DNA from: Pseudaminobacter soli (ex Li et al. 2025)
GTDB lineage: Bacteria; Pseudomonadota; Alphaproteobacteria; Rhizobiales; Rhizobiaceae
Reading direction: 5' to 3'
Length of the DNA stretch: 64,000 nt
Assembly (NCBI RefSeq): GCF_029892515.1
Contig: NZ_JARXVF010000002.1
Coordinates: 62,001 to 126,000 of the forward strand
A program made the translations under genes and the position numbers. Within the stretch, counting starts at the first letter, position 1. Each line of letters begins with the position of its first letter. The notes under the pieces were generated by a model. It worked only from the letters and a program-made list of their open reading frames with translations, was not told the DNA's origin and did not search any database. This document shows, in pieces, positions 34,152-42,025 of the stretch.

Positions 34152-35444
34152 CTATTTGGCGGCCCGCTCCAGGATGGAGGTCGCATCGGTCTGCGCATTC
34201 GCCTGCGCATCCTTGGCCGAGACCTGCCCATATTGCAGGGCTTCCACCGTCTGCTGCAGAGACTCGCTGAACTCCTGGCCGCCCAGTACCACCGGGAACG
34301 GCTTGGCGTCGGCCAGCACGCTGACATAGCCGGAGAGGAAGTCGGAGCCGAGCTTGTCCTTGTGGGCATCGATGTCGGAGGTGCGCGATGGCAGGATGCC
34401 CATCGACATCAGTATGTCCGACATCGCCGAGGCGCCGTTCTTGCCCGACTGCGGACTGTTCAGCCAAGCCAGGAAGTCCCATGCCGCCTTCTGCTCGCCG
34501 TCGCCGGCCTTGGCATTGACTACCGTCATCCAGGAATAGGAGATCGAGTGAGGCTTGTCGCCGCTCGGCCCAACGGGGATAGGAGCGGTGGCGATATTGG
34601 AGAATTTGTCTCCCATGCCGCTCTTCAGCGCGCTCTCCCACCAATTGGCCATGATGATCATGCCGGTCTTGCCGGAGACGAAGTTGTCGAGGAAGGGACC
34701 GGTGGTGTTGGCGTCCGCCGTTGCCATGGACGGTTCGCTTGCGCCGTCCTTGATCAGTTCCTCATAGAGCTGAAAAGTCTCGCCGGCCTGCTTGCTGTCC
34801 AGTGCCGGCTTGCCGTCCTTCACCAGGTCGCCGCCATTGGAAACCAGCAACGAGGCGAAGGGATGCACCACGCCGGCCGCCCAGGAATTGATCATGCCGA
34901 AGCCCTGCTGACCGGCATCCTTCTTGGTGAGCTTCTTTGCCGCTTCCCTGAGCTCGTCCCATGTCTTGGGCGCGGCTTCGATGCCGGCTTCCTTGAACAG
35001 GTCCTTGTTGTAGTTCAGCGCATAGACATCGATCTCGTTGGGGATGCCATAGAGCGTGCCGCCAACCGAGGCGGCGCTGACCACGCCGGCCGGCCAGGCC
35101 TGCTTGACGTCCGAGGCTACCGCCTCCGGCGCCGGGGCCACCAGTTTGTCGCGGGCCAGTTCGGGTAGCCACAGGTCATAGATGCCGCCGATGGTAGGGC
35201 CGTCGGAGCCGCCGCCCTGTGAGCGCAGCGTGGTGAGCAGATCGCCGAAGGGAACGGCGCGCACTGTCACCGCCACATAGGGATGGTCTTTCGAATAATC
35301 CTTCGCCGCCGCCTCCAAAAGAGCAACCGTCTCCGGCGACCAGTGCGTCAGGTAGGAAATATTGGTTGTCTCGGCCCAGGCCGAGGCGGGCAAGATCGCA
35401 AGCCCGGTAGCAAGCGCGATTTTCGAAGTCCACGCCAAAGTCAT
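34152..35444 (-). CDS. Sugar ABC transporter substrate-binding protein
   Basis: 430 residues with a signal peptide cleaved near AWAET, then the extracellular solute-binding family 1 fold (YLTHWSPETVALLEAAAKDY; later GIPNEIDVYALNYNKDLFKEAGI). Aromatic residues typical for sugar stacking are present through the N-terminal lobe. It is first in the minus-strand operon and divergent from the ROK kinase/GntR/SIS operon; both candidate operators lie in the gap. The neighbouring kinase and SIS protein suggest a phosphorylated (amino)sugar route. Confidence 0.86.
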   Translation of the reverse strand: MTLAWTSKIALATGLAILPASAWAETTNISYLTHWSPETVALLEAAAKDYSKDHPYVAVTVRAVPFGDLLTTLRSQGGGSDGPTIGGIYDLWLPELARDKLVAPAPEAVASDVKQAWPAGVVSAASVGGTLYGIPNEIDVYALNYNKDLFKEAGIEAAPKTWDELREAAKKLTKKDAGQQGFGMINSWAAGVVHPFASLLVSNGGDLVKDGKPALDSKQAGETFQLYEELIKDGASEPSMATADANTTGPFLDNFVSGKTGMIIMANWWESALKSGMGDKFSNIATAPIPVGPSGDKPHSISYSWMTVVNAKAGDGEQKAAWDFLAWLNSPQSGKNGASAMSDILMSMGILPSRTSDIDAHKDKLGSDFLSGYVSVLADAKPFPVVLGGQEFSESLQQTVEALQYGQVSAKDAQANAQTDATSILERAAK

Positions 35445-35476
35445 CCCATCCTCCCGTCGGATATACTGTGGTCGGC

Positions 35477-35494
35477 ATAACGTTATGATGACTT
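35477..35494. promoter_or_regulatory. Candidate GntR operator, copy 1
   Basis: ATAACGTTATGATGACTT shares 14 of 18 positions with the copy at 35653-35670, including the whole right half. It lies 33 bp before the start of the sugar-binding-protein gene and could block its promoter. Its left part ATAACGTTAT is itself a 10-bp palindrome. Confidence 0.6.
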
Positions 35495-35652
35495 TGAGTG
35501 GGGTTGCAAGCGATAACTTCGCGAGGCCGGAGCGATGCTGGCGCCTGAAGTATACCGGTTCCGCGACTTTCGGAGGCGAAAACAGCGGCGTGAGGGACGC
35601 GGGTTGCCCTGCGGTAGGCGTCGCCTGCGCAAATCCGCTTGCAGACGCGAGA

Positions 35653-35670
35653 AAGTCGTTATAATGACTT
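35653..35670. promoter_or_regulatory. Candidate GntR operator, copy 2
   Basis: AAGTCGTTATAATGACTT is a near-perfect 18-bp palindrome (one mismatched pair) in the same gap, 162 bp before the ROK kinase gene. The symmetric halves AAGTC/GACTT fit a dimeric winged-helix regulator such as the HutC-type GntR protein encoded at 36710. Confidence 0.65.
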
Positions 35671-35831
35671 GAGGATGCAAACGGTTTCGACCATCAAGGT
35701 CCACGCTGGATCCAGATGCCCTTTATGACAAGACAAGCTGCATGCCGCGCAACCGGAGGGTCGATCCAGGCAATCATGTCGTCGTCGCCTGCGCAATCCT
35801 CGCGGTGCGCGGCCTTGGGCTTTGACCAGCC

Positions 35832-36713
35832 ATGTCGATGATCCGCACGCTCGCCATCGACCTCGGCGGCACAAACATGCGGGCAGCCCTTCTCGATGGT
35901 GACGTTTCACGGCTTGAGCCCACCGCGCGCGAGACAGCGCCCGCAAGTCTCGAAGAATTTGTGACCCGTCTCCGCGGGCTCTGCGCCGAAATTGGTGGTG
36001 CTGAGGCGCTGGGCATCGCAGTTCCCGGTCTCGTGGAAGGCACACGCTGCCGCTGGGTGCCTAATTTGCCCTATCTGGATGGGCAGGATCTGCAGGTGCT
36101 GTTTCCTAATATGCGTGTCGCCGTCGGCAATGATGCGCAGATCGCCATGTTGGCGGAGGCCTGCGAGGGCGCCGCGAGCGGGCTTTCCGACGCTCTTCTT
36201 CTGGCGATCGGCACGGGAATAGGCTCGGCGGTTCTGGCTGGCGGGCGTATCGTCTCAGGAGGCCAGGGTGGCGCCTGCTCGTTCGGATGGGCCTGCGCGG
36301 ACCTAGAAGACGCCGGCGAAGATCGCAGCGGCTGGCTTGAGCGCATTGCATCGGGCCGCGCACTGGACGGGATCGCTCGTGACCTCGGATTGGCCGACGG
36401 TCGCGCTCTGGTGAACGCGGCTCGGGCGGGCAAGGGGGACGCGGTCGCCGCGCTCGACATGCCGATGCGTCGGCTCGGCACTGCGCTGGCCGGCGCGGTG
36501 GGCCTGCTCGATCCGCAGGTGGTCCTCATTTCCGGCGGCATCGCCGACGCGCTGGATGTGGTCGGCCCGACCCTGCTCGCTGCGCTGAGAAGACAATTGC
36601 CGCCGCATCTGCGCGGCATCGAAATCAGGCCTGGCGCTTTCGGCTCGCGAGCTGGGTTGATCGGAGCCGCACTGGCCGGAGCCGCCGGACCAGACTGGAG
36701 GCACATAAGATGA
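35832..36713 (+). CDS. ROK-family sugar kinase
   Basis: 293 residues. The ATP-binding DLGGTNMRAALL is near the start and the phosphate-2 region LLAIGTGIGSAVLAGG in the middle. The zinc-binding ROK signature (CxCGxxGCxE) is not present; the corresponding stretch reads GACSFGWACADLED, so it belongs to the zinc-free branch. It would phosphorylate the sugar or amino sugar imported by the divergent ABC system. It overlaps the GntR gene by 4 bp. Confidence 0.83.
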   Translation: MSMIRTLAIDLGGTNMRAALLDGDVSRLEPTARETAPASLEEFVTRLRGLCAEIGGAEALGIAVPGLVEGTRCRWVPNLPYLDGQDLQVLFPNMRVAVGNDAQIAMLAEACEGAASGLSDALLLAIGTGIGSAVLAGGRIVSGGQGGACSFGWACADLEDAGEDRSGWLERIASGRALDGIARDLGLADGRALVNAARAGKGDAVAALDMPMRRLGTALAGAVGLLDPQVVLISGGIADALDVVGPTLLAALRRQLPPHLRGIEIRPGAFGSRAGLIGAALAGAAGPDWRHIR

Positions 36714-37480
36714 CGGACGCGAGCTTTCAGCAGCCGGATCGACGGCGCCCGGAACCGCTCTGGTTCCAGGTCGAAGAAGCGATCCGCGCCATCATCAAGA
36801 GCGGCGAATGGAGCACCGGCGACCAGATACCGGCGGAGGACCGGTTGTGCGCGCTGTTCGGCGTCAGTCGCATCACGCTGCGCCATGCGCTGCGCAACCT
36901 GGAAGAGCACGGCCTGCTGCGGCGTGAACACGGGCGGGGCACCTTCGTGCGCTCGACCACGCTTGTCGCTGGCACGCGCGAATTGACGAGCTTCACACAG
37001 GAAATGCGCAATATCGGCGTCTCGGTGGGATCGCGCATTCTCGACTGCAGCCTGACCAAAGCCGATGCTGCCACCGCGGCGGCCCTGCAAATCGAGGAAG
37101 GCGATCCGGTCGTGCGCATCCGGCGCTTGCGGCTCGGCAATGACGAACCCATCGGTATCCAGACCGCGCAGCTTTCCGGCGCGCGGGTGCCGGGCTTTCT
37201 CGACTCCGGCCTTCTTCAAGGTTCGCTCTACGAGGCGCTGGAGCGCCTTTACGGGATCGTCCCGCTCGAGGCCCAGGAAAGCTATCGCGTCGGCACCGTG
37301 CCCGAAGCTGACGCGGAGTTGCTCGACCTGGCCGTAGGCACCCCGGCCTTCATCGTCGAGCGCATCACGACCGACGAGCGCGGTCCCTTCGAATACACGG
37401 TCTCAACCATGCGCGGCGATCGCTACGAGATCCGCTCGACATTGCGCGCAGGCCGCGTTCCATCCAACCCCAGAAGCTGA
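36710..37480 (+). CDS. GntR-family regulator, HutC/UTRA type
   Basis: 256 residues. Winged helix at residues 20-90 (VEEAIRAIIKSGEWSTGDQI, then SRITLRHALRNLEEHGLL), then a UTRA ligand-binding domain (from about 105; RILDCSLTKADAATAAAL, FIVERITTDERGPFEYTVST). UTRA regulators commonly bind phosphorylated amino sugars, consistent with the kinase and SIS genes on each side. Likely binds the palindromes at 35477 and 35653 and controls both divergent operons. Confidence 0.87.
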   Translation: MTDASFQQPDRRRPEPLWFQVEEAIRAIIKSGEWSTGDQIPAEDRLCALFGVSRITLRHALRNLEEHGLLRREHGRGTFVRSTTLVAGTRELTSFTQEMRNIGVSVGSRILDCSLTKADAATAAALQIEEGDPVVRIRRLRLGNDEPIGIQTAQLSGARVPGFLDSGLLQGSLYEALERLYGIVPLEAQESYRVGTVPEADAELLDLAVGTPAFIVERITTDERGPFEYTVSTMRGDRYEIRSTLRAGRVPSNPRS

Positions 37481-37502
37481 CAGCAAGCCAGGAGCATTTG
37501 CC

Positions 37503-38294
37503 GTGTCCGATTTCTACATACCTCGCCTCGTTGCCCTCATCGAGAAGGCATCGAAAGCCAATGCAGAAGCCTTCGAGCAGGTGGCCAGCCGCTTTGCCGA
37601 TACGCTGCAGAATGGCGGCCTGATCCATCTCTTCGGCTCCGGGCATTCGGTCCTGCCATGCCAGGAAGTGTTCCCTCGCTATGGCTCCTATGTCGGCTTC
37701 AACCCGCTGACCGATCCGCGGGTCATGTGGCACAATGTGCTCGGTGCCGGCGGCGTGCGTGAGTTGCTGTGGCTGGAGCGTACCGAGAAATACGCGGATA
37801 AATTCCTCGACCACCAGCCGCTCAACGAGGGCGACTCGATCATCATCTTCGGTCACAGCGGCCGCAACGCCTCGGGCATCGACACGGCTCTTTACGCCAA
37901 GAAGCGTGGGCTCTTCGTGGTCGCGGTGACCAGTACGAACAATCTCGACAAGCCGGCCACGCATTCTTCGGGCATGCGGCTCGCCGATGCGGCCGATCTG
38001 GTCATCGACACATGCTCGCCGATCGAGGACGCGATCGTACCCATCGAGGGCTGGAGCCGTCCGGTTTCGGGCTCTTCGACGGTCCTGGCCATGATCATGG
38101 CGCATGAGCTGATCGCCCGGACCGCGGACGCCCTGTCAAAGCGTGGCGTTGAGCTTCCGGTCTTCGCTTCGCCGACCATTGCCGGCGTGACGCTGCACGA
38201 CACCGACATGATCTACGGCGCCTACCGCGAACGTATGCTCGAAGCGCAGAAGAAGCACCTTCCGGCGTTTCAGGCGGCCATGCGCGGCGAGTGA
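37503..38294 (+). CDS. SIS-domain protein
   Basis: 263 residues starting with GTG (37503) after an AGGA site. One sugar isomerase (SIS) domain spans roughly residues 30-220, with LIHLFGSGHS and IIIFGHSGRNASGI as phosphosugar-binding loops. The pattern resembles the UPF0309 group related to N-acetylmuramate 6-phosphate etherases, but it is not MurQ itself. It closes the operon after kinase and regulator and may act on the phosphorylated sugar. Confidence 0.82.
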   Translation: MSDFYIPRLVALIEKASKANAEAFEQVASRFADTLQNGGLIHLFGSGHSVLPCQEVFPRYGSYVGFNPLTDPRVMWHNVLGAGGVRELLWLERTEKYADKFLDHQPLNEGDSIIIFGHSGRNASGIDTALYAKKRGLFVVAVTSTNNLDKPATHSSGMRLADAADLVIDTCSPIEDAIVPIEGWSRPVSGSSTVLAMIMAHELIARTADALSKRGVELPVFASPTIAGVTLHDTDMIYGAYRERMLEAQKKHLPAFQAAMRGE

Positions 38295-38300
38295 CGATCT

Positions 38301-38330
38301 GGGCCGGTGCTGCAGGTGTGGCGCCGGCCC
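38301..38330 (+). terminator. Hairpin after the SIS gene
   Basis: GGGCCGG (38301-38307) pairs with CCGGCCC (38324-38330) around a 16-base loop, starting 7 bp after the SIS stop and followed by GTTTC. Probably the operon terminator, although the T-run is weak. Confidence 0.5.
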
Positions 38331-38384
38331 GTTTCACTCCAATTCATAGGAAAATCAGCTTAATTTATATAATTATGTGAAATT

Positions 38385-38400
38385 GCCTTATAGATAAGGC
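38385..38400. promoter_or_regulatory. 16-bp inverted repeat before the lone aldehyde dehydrogenase
   Basis: GCCTTAT (38385-38391) and ATAAGGC (38394-38400) are exact inverted copies with a 2-base spacer, in a very AT-rich stretch (a TATAAT lies at 38368-38373). It probably marks the promoter/operator of the gene at 38466. No regulator gene is directly linked. Confidence 0.45.
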
Positions 38401-38465
38401 TAGTGTTGTCTGTCGCTCACGCCGGGGGTGATGTCGCCGCCCCGGACCACGCCAGCGAGGGACAG

Positions 38466-39902
38466 ATGACGCAATACCCGGATATTCAGCTCTACATCGG
38501 CGGAGCATGGAGGAAGACGGCCGAAAGCCTGCCGGTCATCAACCCAGCTGATGAGACTGTTGTCGGCCACACGCCGATTGCCACGCGTGCCGACCTGGAC
38601 GACGCGCTGGCGGCTGCCGAACGGGGGTTCAAGGTATGGAGCGCCACCTCGCCGGCCGAACGGGCGGCGATCATAATGCGCGCCGCTGCCATCATGCGGG
38701 AGCGGCAGGACGAGATCGCCCGCGCAATCACGCTCGAGCACGGTAAGCCGTTCGAGCAGGCTCGCCTGGAAGTCATACGCGGTTGCGAATTCTTCGAGTG
38801 GGACGCAGGCGAGGGCCTGCGCACCTATGGCCGCGTGATCCCGAGCAAGCCGGGCATCCGCTATGTCGTCGTTCATCAGCCGATCGGGACGGTTGCGGCC
38901 TTCTCCCCCTGGAACTTCCCGCTGAGCCAGCCATGCCGCAAAGTTGCCGGCGCCCTGGCCGCCGGCTGCTCGATCATCCTGAAGGCGGCCGAGGAGACCC
39001 CGGCAGGCGCCATGCACATTGCCCGCGCGCTTCATGATGCCGGTTTGCCGGCGGGCGTCATGAATCTCGTCTTCGGCATCCCTTCGGAGATTTCAGAATA
39101 TCTCATTCCGCATCAGCAGACGCGGCTGGTCGCCTTCACGGGCTCGACCGCCGTGGGCAAACATCTCACGGAAATCGCCGCGCGGCACATGAAGCCTGTG
39201 TTGATGGAACTCGGCGGGCACGCGCCGGTGATTGTCTGCGACGATGCCGACCCGGTTGTCTCCGGCAAGCTTTCGGCCGTGCGCAAGGCGCGCAATGCTG
39301 GGCAGGTCTGCACCTCGCCAACACGCTTCTTTGTCCATGAGTCCATCTACAAGCCCTTCACGGATGCCTTCGTCGAAAGGGCCAAGGCCGTTACCGTCGG
39401 CAATGGCTTCGACCCAGCCACGGAGATGGGGCCGTTGGCCAATCATCGCCGCATAGAAGCACTTGAAACGCTCGTCGCTGATGCGCGGGAGAAGGGCGCG
39501 CGCGTGCTTGCCGGCGGCGAGCGCATCCAAAATCGGGGCTACTTCTATCCCGTTACGGTTCTGGCCGACGTACCCGACGAGGCCCGCGCAATGCGCGAGG
39601 AACCGTTCGGTCCGCTCGCGCTCATCAATCCGGTCTCGTCGCTTGACGAGGCGATCGAGAAGGCAAACTCGCTGCCCTTCGGCCTGGCCGCTTATGCCTT
39701 CACCGACTCAGCCTTCAACGTCGACCAACTCGTTCAGCGTGTCGAAGCCGGCAATCTTTCAATCAACACGCTGGAAGCCTCGGTTCCCGAAACGCCCTTC
39801 GGCGGCGTGAAGGAAAGCGGCTATGGGCGCGAAGGCGGCACTGAAGGCCTGTCGCATTACACGGTGGTCAAGAACGTATCGCACCAGATGCGCTATGGCT
39901 AA
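38466..39902 (+). CDS. NAD(P)-dependent succinate-semialdehyde dehydrogenase-like ALDH
   Basis: 478 residues. The cofactor-binding FSPWNFPLSQPCRK and FTGSTAVGKHL segments are followed by the catalytic glutamate in MELGGHAPVIV and cysteine in AGQVCTSPTRF. Length and the GHTPIATRADLDDALAAAERG opening resemble the GabD group. ATG 38466 (after GAGGGACAG) is preferred over an in-frame start 21 codons upstream that lies in the AT-rich control region. It stands alone between two terminator-like hairpins, so it is a monocistronic gene with its own control. Confidence 0.84.
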   Translation: MTQYPDIQLYIGGAWRKTAESLPVINPADETVVGHTPIATRADLDDALAAAERGFKVWSATSPAERAAIIMRAAAIMRERQDEIARAITLEHGKPFEQARLEVIRGCEFFEWDAGEGLRTYGRVIPSKPGIRYVVVHQPIGTVAAFSPWNFPLSQPCRKVAGALAAGCSIILKAAEETPAGAMHIARALHDAGLPAGVMNLVFGIPSEISEYLIPHQQTRLVAFTGSTAVGKHLTEIAARHMKPVLMELGGHAPVIVCDDADPVVSGKLSAVRKARNAGQVCTSPTRFFVHESIYKPFTDAFVERAKAVTVGNGFDPATEMGPLANHRRIEALETLVADAREKGARVLAGGERIQNRGYFYPVTVLADVPDEARAMREEPFGPLALINPVSSLDEAIEKANSLPFGLAAYAFTDSAFNVDQLVQRVEAGNLSINTLEASVPETPFGGVKESGYGREGGTEGLSHYTVVKNVSHQMRYG

Positions 39903-39919
39903 GGCTTGAAGGTGATAGC

Positions 39920-39936
39920 GCGGGCTCTCCGCCCGC
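39920..39936 (+). terminator. Small GC hairpin after the aldehyde dehydrogenase gene
   Basis: GCGGGC (39920-39925) pairs with GCCCGC (39931-39936) around TCTCC, 18 bp after the stop. No T-run; the stronger hairpin follows at 39962. Confidence 0.4.
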
Positions 39937-39961
39937 AAGTGTGTCCCGACGACTTCTCACT

Positions 39962-39992
39962 AGCCCGCCTCGGTCTCCGGGGCGGGCTTTGT
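39962..39992 (+). terminator. Rho-independent terminator-like hairpin
   Basis: AGCCCGCC (39962-39969) pairs exactly with GGCGGGCT (39981-39988), followed by TTGTG. It separates the aldehyde dehydrogenase gene from the LacI operon. Confidence 0.65.
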
Positions 39993-40032
39993 GCGTTGAG
40001 ATAGATGATTTGAAGCTCTTCTCGCACTGCAC

Positions 40033-40050
40033 AATAAAAACGTTTTTATT
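40033..40050. promoter_or_regulatory. LacI-type operator, perfect 18-bp palindrome
   Basis: AATAAAAACGTTTTTATT is perfectly symmetric around a central CG, the form bound by LacI/GalR regulators. It lies 61 bp before the LacI-family gene start and 21 bp (centre to centre) from a second copy, two helical turns, so two dimers would sit on the same face. Autoregulation is the natural reading. Confidence 0.75.
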
Positions 40051-40053
40051 TTT

Positions 40054-40071
40054 GTTGAAAACGTTTTTATT
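40054..40071. promoter_or_regulatory. LacI-type operator, second copy
   Basis: GTTGAAAACGTTTTTATT matches the perfect palindrome at 40033-40050 in 15 of 18 positions, with the right half identical. It ends 39 bp before the regulator's ATG. Confidence 0.7.
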
Positions 40072-40110
40072 CGCAGGCACATTGCTAGTTGTGGAGGAGA
40101 AAGGGCTGCA

Positions 40111-41184
40111 ATGGCCGAAGAGAATTCCACTGGTGGCCGGCTTGCCCCAACGATTAAGACGTTGGCGGCGTATACCGGCTATTCGATAGGCACTATCTCG
40201 AAGGCACTACGCGGCTCACCGGTCGTTACCCCGTCGACCCGAGAGGCGATCTTCGCCGCCGCACGGGAGCTCGGTTATCAAGCGAATGCCCGGGGCATGG
40301 CGCTGCGAACTGGTAAGACCTACCAGGCGGCAGTGCTGATGCCTATCACCTCTGCTGCCGGCTACGAATGGGACGGCGTCGAGTATACTCAGATCCTAAG
40401 CGGCATCAGCCAGGCACTGGAAGGCAGCGACTACCAGCTTGCGGTTCATGGCTACCGCAATTTCGATGACGCCTGTGCCATCGCCCGCCGCATCATCGAC
40501 CAAAGGCTTGCCGATGGGCTGATTTTTTCCGGCGTTCTGGCCGATGATGCTCGCATCAGGATGCTGGTGGAGGCGGATTTTCCTTTCGTCTCGCTCGGCC
40601 GCTGTCGTAAGCCCTTCGTCTACGCTCATGTTGATATCGATAACGAGTGGGCGGCATATGCAGCCACAGCGCGGCTCATAGCGGGTGGTCATCGGCGCAT
40701 CGCGCTGATCAATGCCGATCCACGCTTTTCCTATGCGTTGGACAGGATCGACGGCTTCTCACGTGCATTCCGCGAAGCCGGGTTCACCCCGTCGCTCGAT
40801 CTGATTACGGGTGGTGACCTGTCAACGCGTTTCGGCCGCGAAAGCACGCTGGCTCTTGTCAACCAGCCGTCTCCGCCGACTGCACTTGTATGTGTGAACG
40901 AATCCACGACGCTGGGCGCAATGTCCGCGCTGGTCAATCTTGGCCTCGCCGTCGGCGCGGACATGGACGTTATTGCCTATGATGACATCAATGTCAGCGC
41001 TTATTTTAGCCCGCCTGTCACCACCTTCTACCAGCCCATCGAGGCGCTCGGCCGCAGATTGGGCGAGTTCCTGCTCCGGCGCATGGCGGGAGAACAACCC
41101 ACACAGCTTGTCGAAATTTTCCGTCCGGAGTTGATCGGACGACAGCCGGACAATCTCGGCGGTCGCCTCGTCGGTCCTGATTAG
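40111..41184 (+). CDS. LacI-family transcriptional regulator
   Basis: 357 residues. The DNA-binding helix-turn-helix and hinge are at about 12-65 (TIKTLAAYTGYSIGTISKAL, then VVTPSTREAIFAAARELGYQ), followed by a periplasmic-binding-like effector domain. ATG 40111 lies after GGAGGAGAAAGGG. It is the first gene of an operon that continues with a binding protein, a permease, a beta-glucosidase and an SDR, and most likely represses the operon through the two palindromes upstream until a glucoside or its product is present. Confidence 0.87.
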   Translation: MAEENSTGGRLAPTIKTLAAYTGYSIGTISKALRGSPVVTPSTREAIFAAARELGYQANARGMALRTGKTYQAAVLMPITSAAGYEWDGVEYTQILSGISQALEGSDYQLAVHGYRNFDDACAIARRIIDQRLADGLIFSGVLADDARIRMLVEADFPFVSLGRCRKPFVYAHVDIDNEWAAYAATARLIAGGHRRIALINADPRFSYALDRIDGFSRAFREAGFTPSLDLITGGDLSTRFGRESTLALVNQPSPPTALVCVNESTTLGAMSALVNLGLAVGADMDVIAYDDINVSAYFSPPVTTFYQPIEALGRRLGEFLLRRMAGEQPTQLVEIFRPELIGRQPDNLGGRLVGPD

Positions 41185-41212
41185 CCACTGATCTAGAAAG
41201 GGAGGAAAGAGC

Positions 41213-41959
41213 ATGAAGAAGATCATAGTCAGCATAGCGCTGGCGCTGCTTGCGGCGAGTACCGCACACGCTGCCGACCTTGGCGGGAAACTGCTGAAGG
41301 TGGGGTCCGACACAACATCGCCACCTATGGAGAGCGTGGATACGGCGACCGGCCAAATCGTCGGTTTTGACATCGATGTGGTCAACGCCATCTGCGCAAA
41401 GATCAATTGCAAGGCCGAGTTTGTCACCACGGGGTGGGACGGAATTTTCGCCGCACTGAACCAAGGCAATTTCGATCTCGTCGCCTCCGGTGTCTCGATC
41501 ACAGACGAGCGCAAGAAGGCGATGGATTTCTCCGAGCCTTACATCATCAATAGCCAAGCCATCCTGACGCGTGTCGAGGATGAGGGACTGGCCCTCGACG
41601 ACTTCAAGTCCAAGGGGAAAAAGCTCTCTGCGCAAGCCAACACCACTGACGCGAACGTCGCCGAAAGCATCGTCGGCAAGGACAATGTCGTCGCCTATGA
41701 CAGCTTCAGCGCTTCCGTCATCGCGCTCAAGAACAAAGACGTCGACGGCGTTGTCATCAACGGCGCGAACGCCGCCTCCTATGAGAAGGAGTTCGCCGGC
41801 GAGCTGGTAGTGCCGATCCGTGACCTGCAGTCCGATCCGCTCGGTCTCGTCTTTCGCACGGGCGACGAGAATGTCGCCGCCTTCGACGAAGGCCTCAAGG
41901 CGATCAAGGCAGACGGCACGCTCGATACCCTCATCAACAAGTACTGGAGTGTCAAGTAA
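41213..41959 (+). CDS. Polar amino acid type ABC substrate-binding protein (family 3)
   Basis: 248 residues, standard for the family. Signal peptide of about 20 residues (KKIIVSIALALLAAS). The hallmark IVGFDIDVVNAICAKINCKA and the ligand-contact loop SGVSITDERKKAMDFSEPY are present. Such proteins bind amino acids, opines or related zwitterions. In this operon the partner genes are a permease and a beta-glucosidase, so the ligand may be a glycosylated amino compound. A perfect hairpin separates it from the permease gene. Confidence 0.86.
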   Translation: MKKIIVSIALALLAASTAHAADLGGKLLKVGSDTTSPPMESVDTATGQIVGFDIDVVNAICAKINCKAEFVTTGWDGIFAALNQGNFDLVASGVSITDERKKAMDFSEPYIINSQAILTRVEDEGLALDDFKSKGKKLSAQANTTDANVAESIVGKDNVVAYDSFSASVIALKNKDVDGVVINGANAASYEKEFAGELVVPIRDLQSDPLGLVFRTGDENVAAFDEGLKAIKADGTLDTLINKYWSVK

Positions 41960-41975
41960 GCCAGGCTGGTCGATG

Positions 41976-42001
41976 GTCCCGGCGCACCGCAGCGCCGGGA
42001 C
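41976..42001 (+). promoter_or_regulatory. Perfect hairpin between binding-protein and permease genes
   Basis: GTCCCGGCGC (41976-41985) and GCGCCGGGAC (41992-42001) pair over 10 bp around ACCGCA. No T-run follows. It probably protects the binding-protein mRNA or dampens the downstream genes. Confidence 0.7.
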
Positions 42002-42025
42002 TGTTCAAGGGAGAAGCGGAAACCC

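Larger units (their letters stand above)
35445..35831. other. Divergent regulatory region with two operator-like elements
   Basis: 387 bp between the sugar ABC operon and the kinase operon. It holds two related 18-bp elements (35477-35494 and 35653-35670) and no coding signal on either strand. Confidence 0.6.
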
